A stretch of DNA of 64,000 bases from Coix lacryma-jobi var. lacryma-jobi (taxonomy: Eukaryota > Streptophyta > Magnoliopsida > Poales > Poaceae), in NCBI GenBank assembly GCA_009763385.1, contig VDCT01000285.1, forward strand, positions 1-64,000. Reading direction: 5' to 3'. The first letter of the stretch is position 1. Each line of letters starts with the position of its first letter. Shown here one piece after another: positions 53,013 to 63,997 of the stretch. Position numbers and translations under genes: made by a program. The notes beneath the pieces are model-generated. The model saw only the letters and a program-made list of their open reading frames with translations, made no database searches and was not told where the DNA came from.

Positions 53013-53857
53013 TGAAAGACCGAGAACGCTACCAGAAAGCGACCAGAGGGGGGGTGAATGGGAGCCTAAAAATTTATTTCGAAACTCTGGCCTCTGTCCC
53101 AAGAAATCAACCCCCAAAAGCTTTGAGTGCAAACGTGATGCCCACGACCCTTGGAAGAGGGTGGATGATCCCTAGGATCACAGGGAGGCACCACCAAACA
53201 AGAGCAAGCAAAACACCAAAAACTCCGACCTCAAGTTCAACCCCAAAAACCGACTCCCGAACATAGATGGACGGCTACGTCGAGAAATCTACAAATACTG
53301 ATGCTAACAAGTAGCAAAGATACTTAGAGAGGTTCCTTGGTGAACTCTAGGACCAAACGAGATGTCCGGAAACCAAGCGGAGAAGTCTGGAGAACAACCG
53401 CACTAAAACGCAAGCTACAGCCAAGTCCCACACAGTCCGCGCCTGTGCCGGACTGTCCGCGGTCTGGTGGCGGACTGTCCGCCGGCCAAAGTGCCAAAAA
53501 TGCAGTGTTGCTGAAAGTCCCCAGTACGTTCCCAAACTGTCCGCGAGTCCCAACGGCGGACTATCCGCAGGTCAAATCAAGGCACTGTTCACCGCGACGA
53601 ACAGCCACTGCTCGGCTGAGTCCCGATGCCCAGACTGTCTGCGCCCCAAACGACGGACTGTCCGCGGCTGTGCAAAGAGGGCGATTTTGGTTGCCCCTCT
53701 CCCAAATCTCGTCAAATCCGAACCAAATCAAAATCCCTTGATCTCAAACTTAAAGGAAATGATCCTTAGGTAGTTAGAAGACTATCCCTAAGAAATCTTC
53801 CGCTCAAATCAACTCAAACTCCAGGAAATCGAAAGGGAATTCTTGACACTCCTTAAT
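53013..53857 (-). repeat. Sirevirus LTR fragment, minus strand, cut by the Tat element
   Basis: Starts TGAAAGACC on the plus strand and continues with the LTR-end block seen at 18265 (GCGACCAGAGGGGGGGTGAAT, then GATGATCCCTAGGATCAC). It has CGGACTGTCCG palindromes at about 53440-53670. It is more diverged than the two LTRs of the 18265 element, so it belongs to a related family. The Tat element interrupts it at 53857; the remainder would lie beyond the window. Confidence 0.8.
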
Positions 53858-54595
53858 TGTTGGGGGAAAGGACCCTCGGCAGAGGCGCCGCCCGAACAGG
53901 CGCTCGAAGTCAGCCCTCGCGCAACGCCTGGTGTCCTTGCCAGGTCCCTCTCCTATTGGAGACCGTTACCCTAACCCCGGATGCAGGGTCAACCCTCGTC
54001 GCTTTGTTATGCTTCCGTGCAGGTCCAAGGCGGCGACCGCACCGCAGGAAACCTTCGCTGAACCACGACGCCACCTTCGTTCGGAGCGAAGGTCCAGGCA
54101 AGCGGCAAGTGTGCGTCGTCCCAAGGGTGGGCGAAGCCGAAGGTCCGGCGAGCACGGCCGAAGGTTAAACCTTCGCCCTTCTTCCCCGGAGGCAAGCAGA
54201 GCCGGAGGCCCGGCAGTTGGCGGAAGTGCGCGGACCCGAGGGCGAGCGCGGCCGAAGGTCAAGACCGCTGCGCCACCCCCCGAGGGCGAACAAGGGCCGG
54301 GTGGCGGCGCGCTGGGATGTGACCGATTAGGGTTTCCGCTTCAGCTGTGTATTCACGCTTTTGCCCTTCCTCCCTGCGTGGAGGTGAGGAATCTTTGCTG
54401 TACCCTCTTGTAATTTGGCCCGTACCCCTTGGCATTCCCTATAAATACCAGGGGGACGAACAGTGTAAGCATGATCTTTTTGGGAATTCGAGCACTTTCC
54501 ACTTCCATCTCACCTTCGCTGCCGCATCAGACACTTGGCCACCTTCGCTCTTCTCCCTGCACAAGTGCGGAGGTCGGGCAAGTGTGTTCCCAACA
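53858..54595 (+). repeat. 5' LTR of the Tat element
   Basis: TGTTGGGGGAAAG...GTTCCCAACA with 7-nt inverted ends (TGTTGGG/CCCAACA, allowing one shift). TATAAATA is at 54440-54447. The middle (54040-54290) is GC-rich with many CGAAGGTC and ACCTTCGC words. Long frames in it on both strands are not supported as genes. Confidence 0.9.
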
Positions 54596-54598
54596 GTT

Positions 54599-54616
54599 TG
54601 GCGCCGTCCGTGGGGA
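54599..54616 (+). promoter_or_regulatory. Primer-binding site of the Tat element
   Basis: TGGCGCCGTCCGTGGGGA lies three nucleotides after the LTR end. It matches the tRNA-Lys 3' complement in part (TGGCGCC and CGTGGGG), so the primer assignment is uncertain. Confidence 0.6.
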
Positions 54617-54628
54617 CCGAAGTCTGAA

Positions 54629-57600
54629 ATGGCGGGAAACAGGAGAGCACTTTCGGCGAGGGACCAGCGCGTTGCTAGAGAGGCGGCAGCGGTGGTCCCG
54701 CCTGCTGAGGAAATTGCACAACCCTCGGGAGGAGAAAATGTCACCCCGGAACCCCAATCCCTGGGCCCCCAGGCCCGAGTGGCGACACAGCCGCACCCAC
54801 ACACTTCGGGAGAAGGAGAAGGGGAAGAAGAAGAGGTGGGCCTCGAGGCCCTTGAAAGGCTCGAGGCTGAGCTGCAAGAGAAGAAGAGGCGCCTGGAACA
54901 GCTTGAGAGGCACAACCGACTGCGCTCAATCAGACAGAGGGCAGACGAGGCCAGGGAGCAGCTTCGCCGCATGGAGGAATCCCTCGCCGCGGCAGAAGCC
55001 GAAGCCGAGGGCTGGAACAATGAGGAGATACCCCCGTTGCGAGAGGGGAATGAGGAGCCAAATCAAGACAACCTTCGTCACCACCCACCACCCCCACCAC
55101 CACCAGTACACCCAGAGCCATATCTTGTGAGACACCCAAACCTCCGCCAACTCTACCCAGATGAGAGAGAGCAAAACCTTCGCATTCAGCGAAGGCATCA
55201 ACAACACCAAATGCCATACGATCCAAAGTCACCACTCTCCCAAACACTCCAAACCCAGCCCTGGCCACCTTGCTATAATCCACAAAACCTACCTCGCTAT
55301 GATGGACTTTCCGACCCTCGCCAGTTCATCATGAGCTATGAAGCAGCGGTTGCCGCAGCAGGCGGTGACGAATCAACAATGGCCAAATCCTTTGTCATCA
55401 TTCTGCGAGACATCGCACAAACTTGGTACAGCAACCTTCGCCCCAGAACTGTGGATTCCTGGGCCTCCCTCAGAGACAAGCTGTGTACAAACTTCAAGGG
55501 CATCACTCCAGCCCCGTTAAACCCCATCGAGCTATTCAACTGCAAGCAAGAGGAACGCGAGCCGCTCCAAGATTACTGGCGAAGGTTCATTCAAATCAGA
55601 GCAAGGACCCCTGGGATATCTGACGAGGCTGTCATCCTCGCTGCAGTCAGTGGTCTGCGCCCAGGACCATGCTCCTCAAAATTTGCCAGAAAACCGGCAA
55701 ACTCGATCGAGGAGTTGCATGAAACAATGGAAAGATACTGTAGAGCTGATATGGATTTCAGAGCAAAGTCCGACGCTCGGAGGTCTCAGCAGAGGCCACA
55801 GCCGAGGCCTCAACCGAGAGAAAGCAACCCTCGCCAAGAGCAAAGCAACGTTGGTGCGATCAACAAAGCAACAAGCTATGAACATCAAACACGGGACGCT
55901 CATCACCCGAGCAGCCAAGCCCCGCAGGCTTTGCCACCTCCGCCGAACCAGCGCTACCAGCAGCGAGATCCTGCCAAAATGTATTGTCACTTCTGTGGAA
56001 TGGGAAAGGGGCACACAACAAAGCAATGCGAATGCTTCGCCAAAGGAAAAGAATTCCAGGAATCCAGGAAACCTGCCATGTCAGACCCCCGAACCATAAA
56101 CCACACAAGGAAACCAAGCTTCCACCCACCAAATCCAACATACCACTACACCCCCATAAACTACGGCCTACCTCCGCAACAACCCCCCTACACCCACCAC
56201 CCACTCTACAACCAAACCCATTATCAGCCAACCACCACCCCACAACGCCAAAACCCACCTTACACAGTCACATACCCAGCTACCCCGCAAAACCAAATTC
56301 CAACAACCCACCAAGCCACCAGCGCTCTGCCACCACCACCGCCGATCCCCGCGTTACCAGCACCACAACCTGTGAAAGCCGAAGGCTCGAACCAAACAAC
56401 CATCAACAATCCAACATCGACCTTCGGTGTCATTCTAGCTATCACCGGAGGCTCAAACGAAGACCATGGCAACAAACGGCAGAGGAAGGAACATGCCAGA
56501 CGCGTTCACCACGTGGCCGTCGAGGGACCACATAAATTCGGTCGTTGGTCTCACATCCCCATAACCTTCGATTCCAGTGACATGAAGCTAAGAGATTACC
56601 CTCACACAGATGCCATGGTGATCGAAACCAACCTCGCTGGGTGGACCGTCACCAAAATACTGGTCGATACAGGAAGCTCCGCTGACATCTTGTTCGCTTC
56701 AACCTTCGACAGCATGAAGCTTGACAGAAATCTTCTGCAACCGGCCGACAACCCCCTATACGGTTTCGGTGGTCAACAAGTAAGAGCCGTCGGGAAAATT
56801 TCTCTGCCCGTGACCTTCGGCGACCAAATCAACTGCAGGACGGAACACATAACATTTGATGTCGTCGACATGTTCTACCCATACAATGCCATTTTTGGCC
56901 GAGGGGTCACAAACGCGTTCAATGCGGTCATCCATCCAGCCTACCTATGCATGAAACTTCCCGCGCCGAAGGGTGTCGTCGCGGTATTCGGGGACCAGGA
57001 CATTGCAAGGACAGCTGAAGGGAACGTCGCTCCGGGGCAACGCAATGTACATAATTTGTCAAAACCTCAAACCCCCGGTATCAGCGTCGAAGGCGAGGTC
57101 TGCAATGACAGAGTGAAGGTGGCGCCAAAGGACGAAACCAAACAAGTCCAACTCTTCGAGGGTAATGAAGAAAGAAAGGTGATCATCTCAGCCAATCTAG
57201 ACCCTCGATCAGAAGGCAACCTCGTCACCTTCCTCAGAGAAAATTCCGACACCTTCGCTTGGTCCGCCGAAGACCTAAAAGGAGTCAACAGATCAATGAT
57301 CGAGCATAGCCTGAACATCAAGACAGGTTATCGCCCAATCAAACAAAAGCTTCGCAAGATGTCAGAAGAAAGAAAGCAGGCAGCGAAGGCTGAGGTAAAA
57401 AGGCTTCTGGACGCAGGCGTCATTCGCCCAGTCAAATACCCAACTTGGCTCTCAAATGTGGTCCTAGTCCAAAAGAAGAATAAAAAATGGCGAATGTGCG
57501 TCGATTTCACTTGCTTGAACAAAGCCTGTCCGAAGGATGACTTCCCCCTCCCAAACATAAGCACCCTGGTCGACAGAGCGGCAGGCTGCCAAATGCTATC

Positions 57601-60336
57601 CCTCCTCGATTGCTTCTCAGGCTATCACCAAATCTGGATGAATGAAGAAGACGAAGAAAAAACAAGCTTTATCACACCCTCGGGCACTTTTTGCTTCCGA
57701 AGAATGGCAGAAGGTTTGAAAAATGCAGGCTCAACCTTCGCTCGCATGACCTCCGAAGTTTTCAAGGATGAGCATGCAGTCTCCGCCTATGTCGACGACC
57801 TAGTCGTTCAAAGCGAACTAAAAGAGAACCACATTCCAGACCTATCGAGGGTATTCAGCAACCTCCGGTACGCCGGACTGAAACTAAACCCAGAAAAATG
57901 TGTTTTCGGGGTAAGCGAAGGCAAGTTGCTAGGTTGCATCGTCTCAGCCAGAGGAATCGAGGCCAACCCTGAGAAGATTGATGCCATCATGAACATGGAA
58001 CCTCCGACGACCAAGAAAGCAGCTCAGCGCCTGACTGGTCGTTTGGCAGCACTTAGCAGATTCATCTCAAGATCCGCAGAGCGAGGGTTACCATTTTTCG
58101 AAACACTCAGAAGCAATGCTCCTTTCCACTGGGGTCCCCAGCAGCAAAAGGCCTTCGAGGAGTTGAAAAAATATCTGACCAGCTTGACTGCCCTAACCAG
58201 CCCAAGCAGGGGAGACTTGTTGTTACTCTACGTCGCAGCTTCGCCACACGCTGCAAGCGCAGTCCTCATCAAGGAGCTCCACGAAAACAACAAAACCAGA
58301 CAAGCCCCAATTTACTATGTTTCAGAAACCCTCGAAGGCCCAAAGAGAAACTATTCGGAGCTTGAGAAAATAGCATACGCCGTCGTCATGGCATCAAGAA
58401 AGCTCAAGCACTATTTCCAGGCTCACGAGATACATGTACCTTCGACGTACCCTCTCGAGAGCATTTTCAAAAATAACGAAGCCGTTGGAAGAATAGCAAA
58501 ATGGGCAGTCGAGCTTAATAGTTACGCTGTAACCTTCGTTGGCAGAACAGCGATCAAATCACAGGTGCTGGCTGATTTCATAGCAGAATGGACACCCGAC
58601 CCTCGCCCCGGCGAGCTGCAGCAGGACCAGTTTTGGATCGTTTACGTCGACGGGGCCTGGGGCGCAACTGGAGCCGGTGCCTCGGCTATTCTAATCTCGC
58701 CCTCCGGGTCGAAGCTGAGATACGCACGAAGGCTGGACTTCAAGTGCACAAACAACTCCGCTGAATATGAGGCTGTGATTCTGGCACTTTCAAGGTTGCG
58801 TTCATTATCAGTCCGAAGGGCACTCATCAACACAGACTCTCAAGTCATTGCGGGGCACATTGAAAAGAACTACAAAGCAAAAGATCCAGAGCTTCAAAAG
58901 TATTTTCAATATGTACGAAGGTTAGAATCCTTTTTCCTCGGCATAACCGTAAAAGCAATATCGAGGACTGAAAACAGCGAAGCAGATTGCTTAGCCAAAG
59001 CAGCCGCGCAGCAGCTACAGCTCCCTCCGGACGTGTTCTACGAGGTTTCCACTCGGTCAGCCTTCGAAGCTTCCGAGATCAGCATCAAGCTGATCAACAC
59101 AATTCAGTGCGAGGATTGGAGAGCACCTATCATGGCCTACATCAAAGGACTCCATGAACCCAGCTCCAAAGAGGAAGAGAACAGACTAAAGCAAAGAGTG
59201 CGAGGGTACAAGATTATGGATAACACCTTGCTCAAAGCTTCGGTAACCTCACCTTGGCTCAAGTGCGTGTCACAATCCGAAGGTACCGACATTCTCAAAC
59301 TCATCCACGAAGGTATATGCGGTTCACACAATGGCCCAAGAGCATTAGTTGGAAAGGCTTTCCGGCAAGGTTTCTACTGGCCAACTGCGCTGAGAGACGC
59401 TGAAACCATCGTCAAGAAGTGCGAAGGTTGTCAACTGACAGCAAAAAACCAAAACACCCCAGGGGCCCCCACAACCCTCATATGCCCAACCTGGCCCCTA
59501 CAAAGGTGGGCAATGGATCTCGTGGGCCCATTACCGACGGCCCCGGGGAACCTTCGCTACGCGGTGGTAGCCGTGGAATATTTCACCAAATGGACCGAAA
59601 CAAGACCGTTGTCCTCCATAACATCCCTCGCAGTAAAAAGGTTTTTCTGGCAGCAGATAGTTTGTCGCTTCGGAGTCCCCCAACATCTAACCGTCGACAA
59701 TGGCACCCAGTTTGACAGCGAGGTTTTCAAAGAGTTCTGCGCACAAATCGGAACAATTCTATGCTTCGCCTCAGTCCGACACCCGCAGTCCAACGGCCTA
59801 GTCGAAAGAGCCAACGCAACAATCTTCCAATCCATATCCAAAAATTGCAAGGCAGACCCAAAGGCAAATGGGCAGACGAACTAACTGCAGTCACCTGGTC
59901 TCACAATACCTCCGAATGCAGAGCAACCAAGTTCACACCCTTCAAACTTTTGTTTGGCGAAGAAGCCGTGTTACCAGAGGAGCTAAAATTCATCTCACCA
60001 AGAACAACCCTCGCAAGTGATGAGCCAGCCATACTAACCGACAAGGACTTGCTAGAAGAAACAAGATGCAGCGCAGTTCACAACCTTCGCAAATATCAGG
60101 AAGAGACCAAGAAGTGGAGAGATAAAAAGGTCAGAATCAAGAACCTGCAGAAGGGTGACCTCGTCCTCATCCGTAAACAAAACGCAAGCATGGCCGGAAA
60201 GTTCCAGCCTAAGTGGACAGGCCCGTTCCTGATCGCAGAATGCAATCGCCCAGGCTCTTTCCACCTCTCCGACAGCGAAGGTAATATACTACCACACACC
60301 TGGAACATCGACGACCTTCGCAAATTCTACCCATAG
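54629..60336 (+). CDS. gag-pol: Tat Gag-Pol polyprotein, one frameshift in integrase
   Basis: I take ATG 54629 (MAGNRRALSARDQRVAREA), 13 nt after the PBS; the frame is open further upstream only by chance in the LTR. Order by residue: charged coiled coil (60-130); Gag core (LPRYDGLSDPRQFIMSYEAA, about 220; LQDYWRRFIQIRARTPGISD); zinc knuckle CHFCGMGKGHTTKQC near 453; protease VDTGSSADILF near 680; RT with MCVDFTCLNKACPKDDFPLP and catalytic YVDD at 1054; first RNase H (PIYYVSETLEGPKRNYSELE); a second, Tat-specific RNase H (YVDGAWGATGAGASAIL near 1339, NNSAEYEAVI); integrase with HEGICGSH...CEGC, then MDLVGPL, VDNGTQF and GLVERAN as DDE. Between about 59835 and 59870 the frame shifts by one, and the C-terminal part (KGKWADELTAVTWSHNTSEC to NIDDLRKFYP) is in the other frame. 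Expression therefore ends early unless shifted. Confidence 0.9.
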
Positions 60337-60628
60337 CGGAGCCTTAGCGAGCCCTCGCGTTATGTAATTTTTGATACTTTTCATGTTATCTACTCTCATG
60401 TACTTAACAAAAACAGGAGCTGCACTCTTTTTCCATACGAAGGGGCGTAAGGTTTTTTAACGAGGCAGCATCCAAAGCATTAATACAGGCTAGAACCCCC
60501 AAAAAAGTAAAATCTCTAACCCTCTACGCCCAAACATCGAAAAAGCGGATCTCTTTCAAGAGCGCTATATTCGATGAAAGCCTGCTAAGATTGCTTCGAA
60601 AAACATTCCTTTTCTTTTCAAAGCAAAC
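60337..60628 (+). other. Non-coding sequence after pol
   Basis: No gene is seen. It is AT-rich and leads into the tandem-repeat part of the 3' region. Confidence 0.5.
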
Positions 60629-61135
60629 TTCACCTCCGCCTAAGATAAGGGGAGGAAAGTCGAGCACCCTGGCACAAACGACAGGGGCTCGCAAAAAAAA
60701 AGCAATTTCCACCTCCGCCTAAGACAAGGGGAGGTCGAAAAAGTCGAGCACCCTGGCACAAACGACAGGGGCTCGCAAAAAGCAATTTCCACCTCCGCCT
60801 AAGACAAGGGGAGGTCGAAAAAGTCGAGCACCCTGGCACAAACGACAGGGGCTCGCAAAAAGCAATTTCCACCTCCGCCTAAGACAAGGGGAGGTCGAAA
60901 AAGTCGAGCACCCTGGCACAAACGACAGGGGCTCGCAAAAAGCAATTTCCACCTCCGCCTAAGACAAGGGGAGGTCGAAAAAGTCGAGCACCCTGGCACA
61001 AACGACAGGGGCTCGCAAAAAGCAATTTCCACCTCCGCCTAAGACAAGGGGAGGTCGAAAAAGTCGAGCACCCTGGCACAAACGACAGGGGCTCGCAAAA
61101 AGCAATTCCCACCTCCGCCTAAGACAAGGGGAGGC
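60629..61135. repeat. 80-nt tandem repeat block
   Basis: Six and a half copies with an exact 80-nt period. Copy starts (GCAATTTCCACCTCCGCC) lie near 60703, 60782, 60862, 60942, 61022 and 61102, each also containing GTCGAGCACCCTGGCACAAA and CGACAGGGGCTCGC. Inner copies are almost identical; the first is diverged. The repeated minus-strand frames over it are a by-product of the period. Confidence 0.95.
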
Positions 61136-61149
61136 GCGAAACCCAAAAA

Positions 61150-61320
61150 ACCGAGCACATCCGCCCGAGCCCTCCAAGCTCGGCCTCGGGCGGGCCCACC
61201 TTTTCCGTCCCGCCCGAGCCCTCCAAGCAAGGCCTCGGGCGGACCCACCTCTTCCGTCCCATCCGAGCCCTCCAAGCTAGGCCTCGGGCTAATTCAGGCT
61301 TCGGGCGGGTCCAAAAGCAG
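61150..61320. repeat. GC-rich fold-back repeats, CCCGAGCC...GGCCTCGGGCGG
   Basis: Three units of about 50 nt, each of the form CCGAGCCCTCCAAGC followed by GGCCTCGGGC, so the ends of each unit pair. A partial fourth (GGCTTCGGGCGGG) follows. The same type of word occurs in the Tekay-like LTRs and in the solo LTR. Confidence 0.8.
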
Positions 61321-61432
61321 AGGACTCTCGCACAACACGCCAGGGGCTCGAAAAAGCAGCACCCCCGCAAAACGCATCGCTCAAGTTACGTGACACGCGA
61401 AGCCCTAAAAAGCTCATCACGTCTGTTAGCTC

Positions 61433-62516
61433 AAAGCTCACGAGAGCAAACAGCGCGAGCCTCGCTAAAAGAAAAAGGGGGCGTCGCTGTTTTTTCAAAA
61501 CAAGCTCACGAGAGCAAACAGCGCGAGCCTCGCTAAAAGAAAAAGGGGGCGTCGCTGTTTTTTCAAAACAAGCTCACGAGAGCAAACAGCGCGAGCCTCG
61601 CTAAAAGAAAAAGGGGGCGTCGCTGTTTTTTCAAAACAAGCTCACGAGAGCAAACAGCGCGAGCCTCGCTAAAAGAAAAAGGGGGCGTCGCTGTTTTTTC
61701 AAAACAAGCTTACACGAGTAAGTGCGCGAGCCTCGCTAAAAGAAAAAGGGGGCGTCGCTGTTTTTTCAAAACAAGCTCACGAGAGCAAACAGCGCGAGCC
61801 TCGCTAAAAGAAAAAGGGGGCGTCGCTGTTTTTTCAAAACAAGCTCACGAGAGCAAACAGCGCGAGCCTCGCTAAAAGAAAAAGGGGGCGTCGCTGTTTT
61901 TTCAAAACAAGCTCACGAGAGCAAACAGCGCGAGCCTCGCTAAAAGAAAAAGGGGGCGTCGCTGTTTTTTCAAAACAAGCTCACGAGAGCAAACAGCGCG
62001 AGCCTCGCTAAAAGAAAAAGGGGGCGTCGCTGTTTTTTCAAAACAAGCTTACACGAGTAAGTGCGCGAGCCTCGCTAAAAGAAAAAGGGGGCGTCGCTGT
62101 TTTTTCAAAACAAGCTCACGAGAGCAAACAGCGCGAGCCTCGCTAAAAGAAAAAGGGGGCGTCGCTGTTTTTTCAAAACAAGCTCACGAGAGCAAACAGC
62201 GCGAGCCTCGCTAAAAGAAAAAGGGGGCGTCGCTGTTTTTTCAAAACAAGCTCACGAGAGCAAACAGCGCGAGCCTCGCTAAAAGAAAAAGGGGGCGTCG
62301 CTGTTTTTTCAAAACAAGCTTACACGAGTAAGTGCGCGAGCCTCGCTAAAAGAAAAAGGGGGCGTCGCTGTTTTTTCAAAACAAGCTTACACGAGTAAGT
62401 GCGCGAGCCTCGCTAAAAGAAAAAGGGGGCGTCGCTGTTTTTTCAAAACAAGCTCACAAGAGCAAATGCGTGAGCCTCGCTAAAAGAAACGAAGTGTCGT
62501 TGTACACAACTATTAC
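61433..62516. repeat. 68/67-nt tandem repeat array with two unit types
   Basis: Sixteen units. Type A (68 nt, CAAGCTCACGAGAGCAAACA start) and type B (67 nt, CAAGCTTACACGAGTAAGTG start) share CGCGAGCCTCGCTAAAAGAA and GGGGGCGTCGCTGTTTTTTC. The order is A4-B-A4-B-A3-B-B-A', with starts at 61433, 61501, 61569, 61637, 61705(B), 61772, 61840, 61908, 61976, 62044(B), 62111, 62179, 62247, 62315(B), 62382(B), 62449. Units of one type are essentially identical, so amplification is recent. Confidence 0.95.
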
Positions 62517-62583
62517 GTCTTTCCCTGACAGTTCATAGAATATCTTTACAACCACAAACAAAAACAATGCAAATTACAAAAAA

Positions 62584-63997
62584 TTACAAGGAACCGTCGT
62601 TCCCTTCTATCAGCATCAAATCATCAGGGCCCCCGTTAGATTCCTCGAACTCCAGCTCAACCGCAACCATGGGCCCCCACAACAAAGGAGTCACCGGAAC
62701 AATCGGCAACTCACCAGTCAAAACCCTCGCCCGATACATATACGTGCGGGGCACTTCGTCAACCTCCAACGGTTCCTCCTTCGGAACCACCAGCGACCCG
62801 GCGGAGTCCACTGCAAGATTGCTTCGCCCGAATAAATAGTCCAACGCAACGCTATCATCGATATCATCATCTAACACGGCTTGCGAAGTCGAAGACGAAC
62901 CAAACAAATAACGCGTAGCTTGCCGATCAGTAAAGTCAGCATCGCGCCAAAAGCTGCTCGACCTACTATTCTTCAAATCGTACCTTCGCACCTTCGACCA
63001 CCAAAAACGCTCGAAGGACAACGAAGGATGTTTTAACTTCGCACGAGCCCAGGACTCACCAGTTATAAAAACATCCTGGTAGTTAAGTGTTAACGGCGTC
63101 ACGTCAAAAACCTCACGCACGGTTCCATCAGGAACCTGCATTCACATAAAACAGTATAAAACGTCTCAGCATGCATCGAAGTCATTACAAGCATCGTTGC
63201 TCCCACCAAAACATCCCCATCTACACAATCCCACGCGATCACACCTGCCAGGCTTCTTCAACCTCAGCCGTCACAGCTTCGCCAGCAGCATTCTTCCCAT
63301 CCTGCGCGGTTTTGCCACTCGCAGCCGCATCTTGTGAGGTACCCTCGCCGACGATTGCCGTTTCCGCATATCCCTCAACCGCCACCGGCAGCACCTCCGC
63401 AGAGGTGAGAGTCTGAGGGCCTTCGGAGGTGCCACCGGCCTCTTGAGCAGTAGGCGGCGAAGGCATCGCATCCTTCCGGGCCTGTAAAAACCAAAAGGAC
63501 CAAATAATTCAATTCTCAACTCCAAACTCACAATCATCAAACAATACCGAAGAAAAAACACCCTCAACACAAACCTGACGAGTAGCCTCGGCAGCCTCCT
63601 CGAAGGCAAGAGCCCGACCGCCGCCTGCAATCCAAAATCGGCGAAGGAACCGCATTGCACAATTCCGGACCTCGGCGTCATCAATCTTCATCTGTCGAAC
63701 CTCTTCGATGGTTGGAAAAATGTGGTTGGGCTTCTTTATCTTACGAAGATGCTCGCAGTCCGCTTGGCGAAGCGTTCCAGCCATCGCCAGCGCCCCAGCA
63801 TACCCGCCAAAGTCAGCAGCATTCCCAACCAACGAGCTGAACACATCTAGCTCGTTACTTAACCAACCTTCGAAGGCCTCTGCGCCAACCACAGGAAGTG
63901 GCTCCCCAGCTGAACCCCCGGCTTCAGTTAAGCATGCATCCATCTTGGTTTTAACCCTCGACAGACTACCACGCCAAGCTTCGGCCTGGGCCGCCAC
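62584..63997 (-). CDS. Spliced antisense gene of the Tat element, last three exons
   Basis: Exons on the minus strand: 63997-63575 (open to the window edge, true start outside), 63481-63245 and 63135-62584 with the stop. Introns of 93 and 109 nt have clean sites (CAG|GTTTGT...TTTTTACAG|GC; CAG|GTGTGA...GAATGCAG|GTTCC). All junctions are phase 0, and exon lengths of 423, 237 and 552 nt keep one frame of 404 codons. The first exon has GYAGALAMAGTLRQADCEHL and IFPTIEEVRQMKIDDAEVRN; the second is Ala/Glu/Gly-rich and looks disordered; the third has DVTPLTLNYQDVFITGESWA and FWWSKVRRYDLKN, then an acidic end. Antisense extra ORFs are known in the Tat lineage; the function is unknown. I see no stop or shift, which suggests it is recently active or under constraint. 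Confidence 0.7.

Noticed and set aside
54347..54628. Extension of the Tat gag-pol start upstream into the LTR
   Set aside because: The frame is open by chance across the LTR and PBS; the ATG at 54629 directly after the PBS is the expected start.
60630..61370. A ladder of minus-strand frames of 70-83 codons spaced 80 nt apart
   Set aside because: They repeat the 80-nt tandem unit in translation; no start signal, family or independent support.
61433..62516. CRISPR-like array
   Set aside because: Units abut with no unique spacers, and the surroundings are a plant retrotransposon; it is an ordinary tandem repeat.
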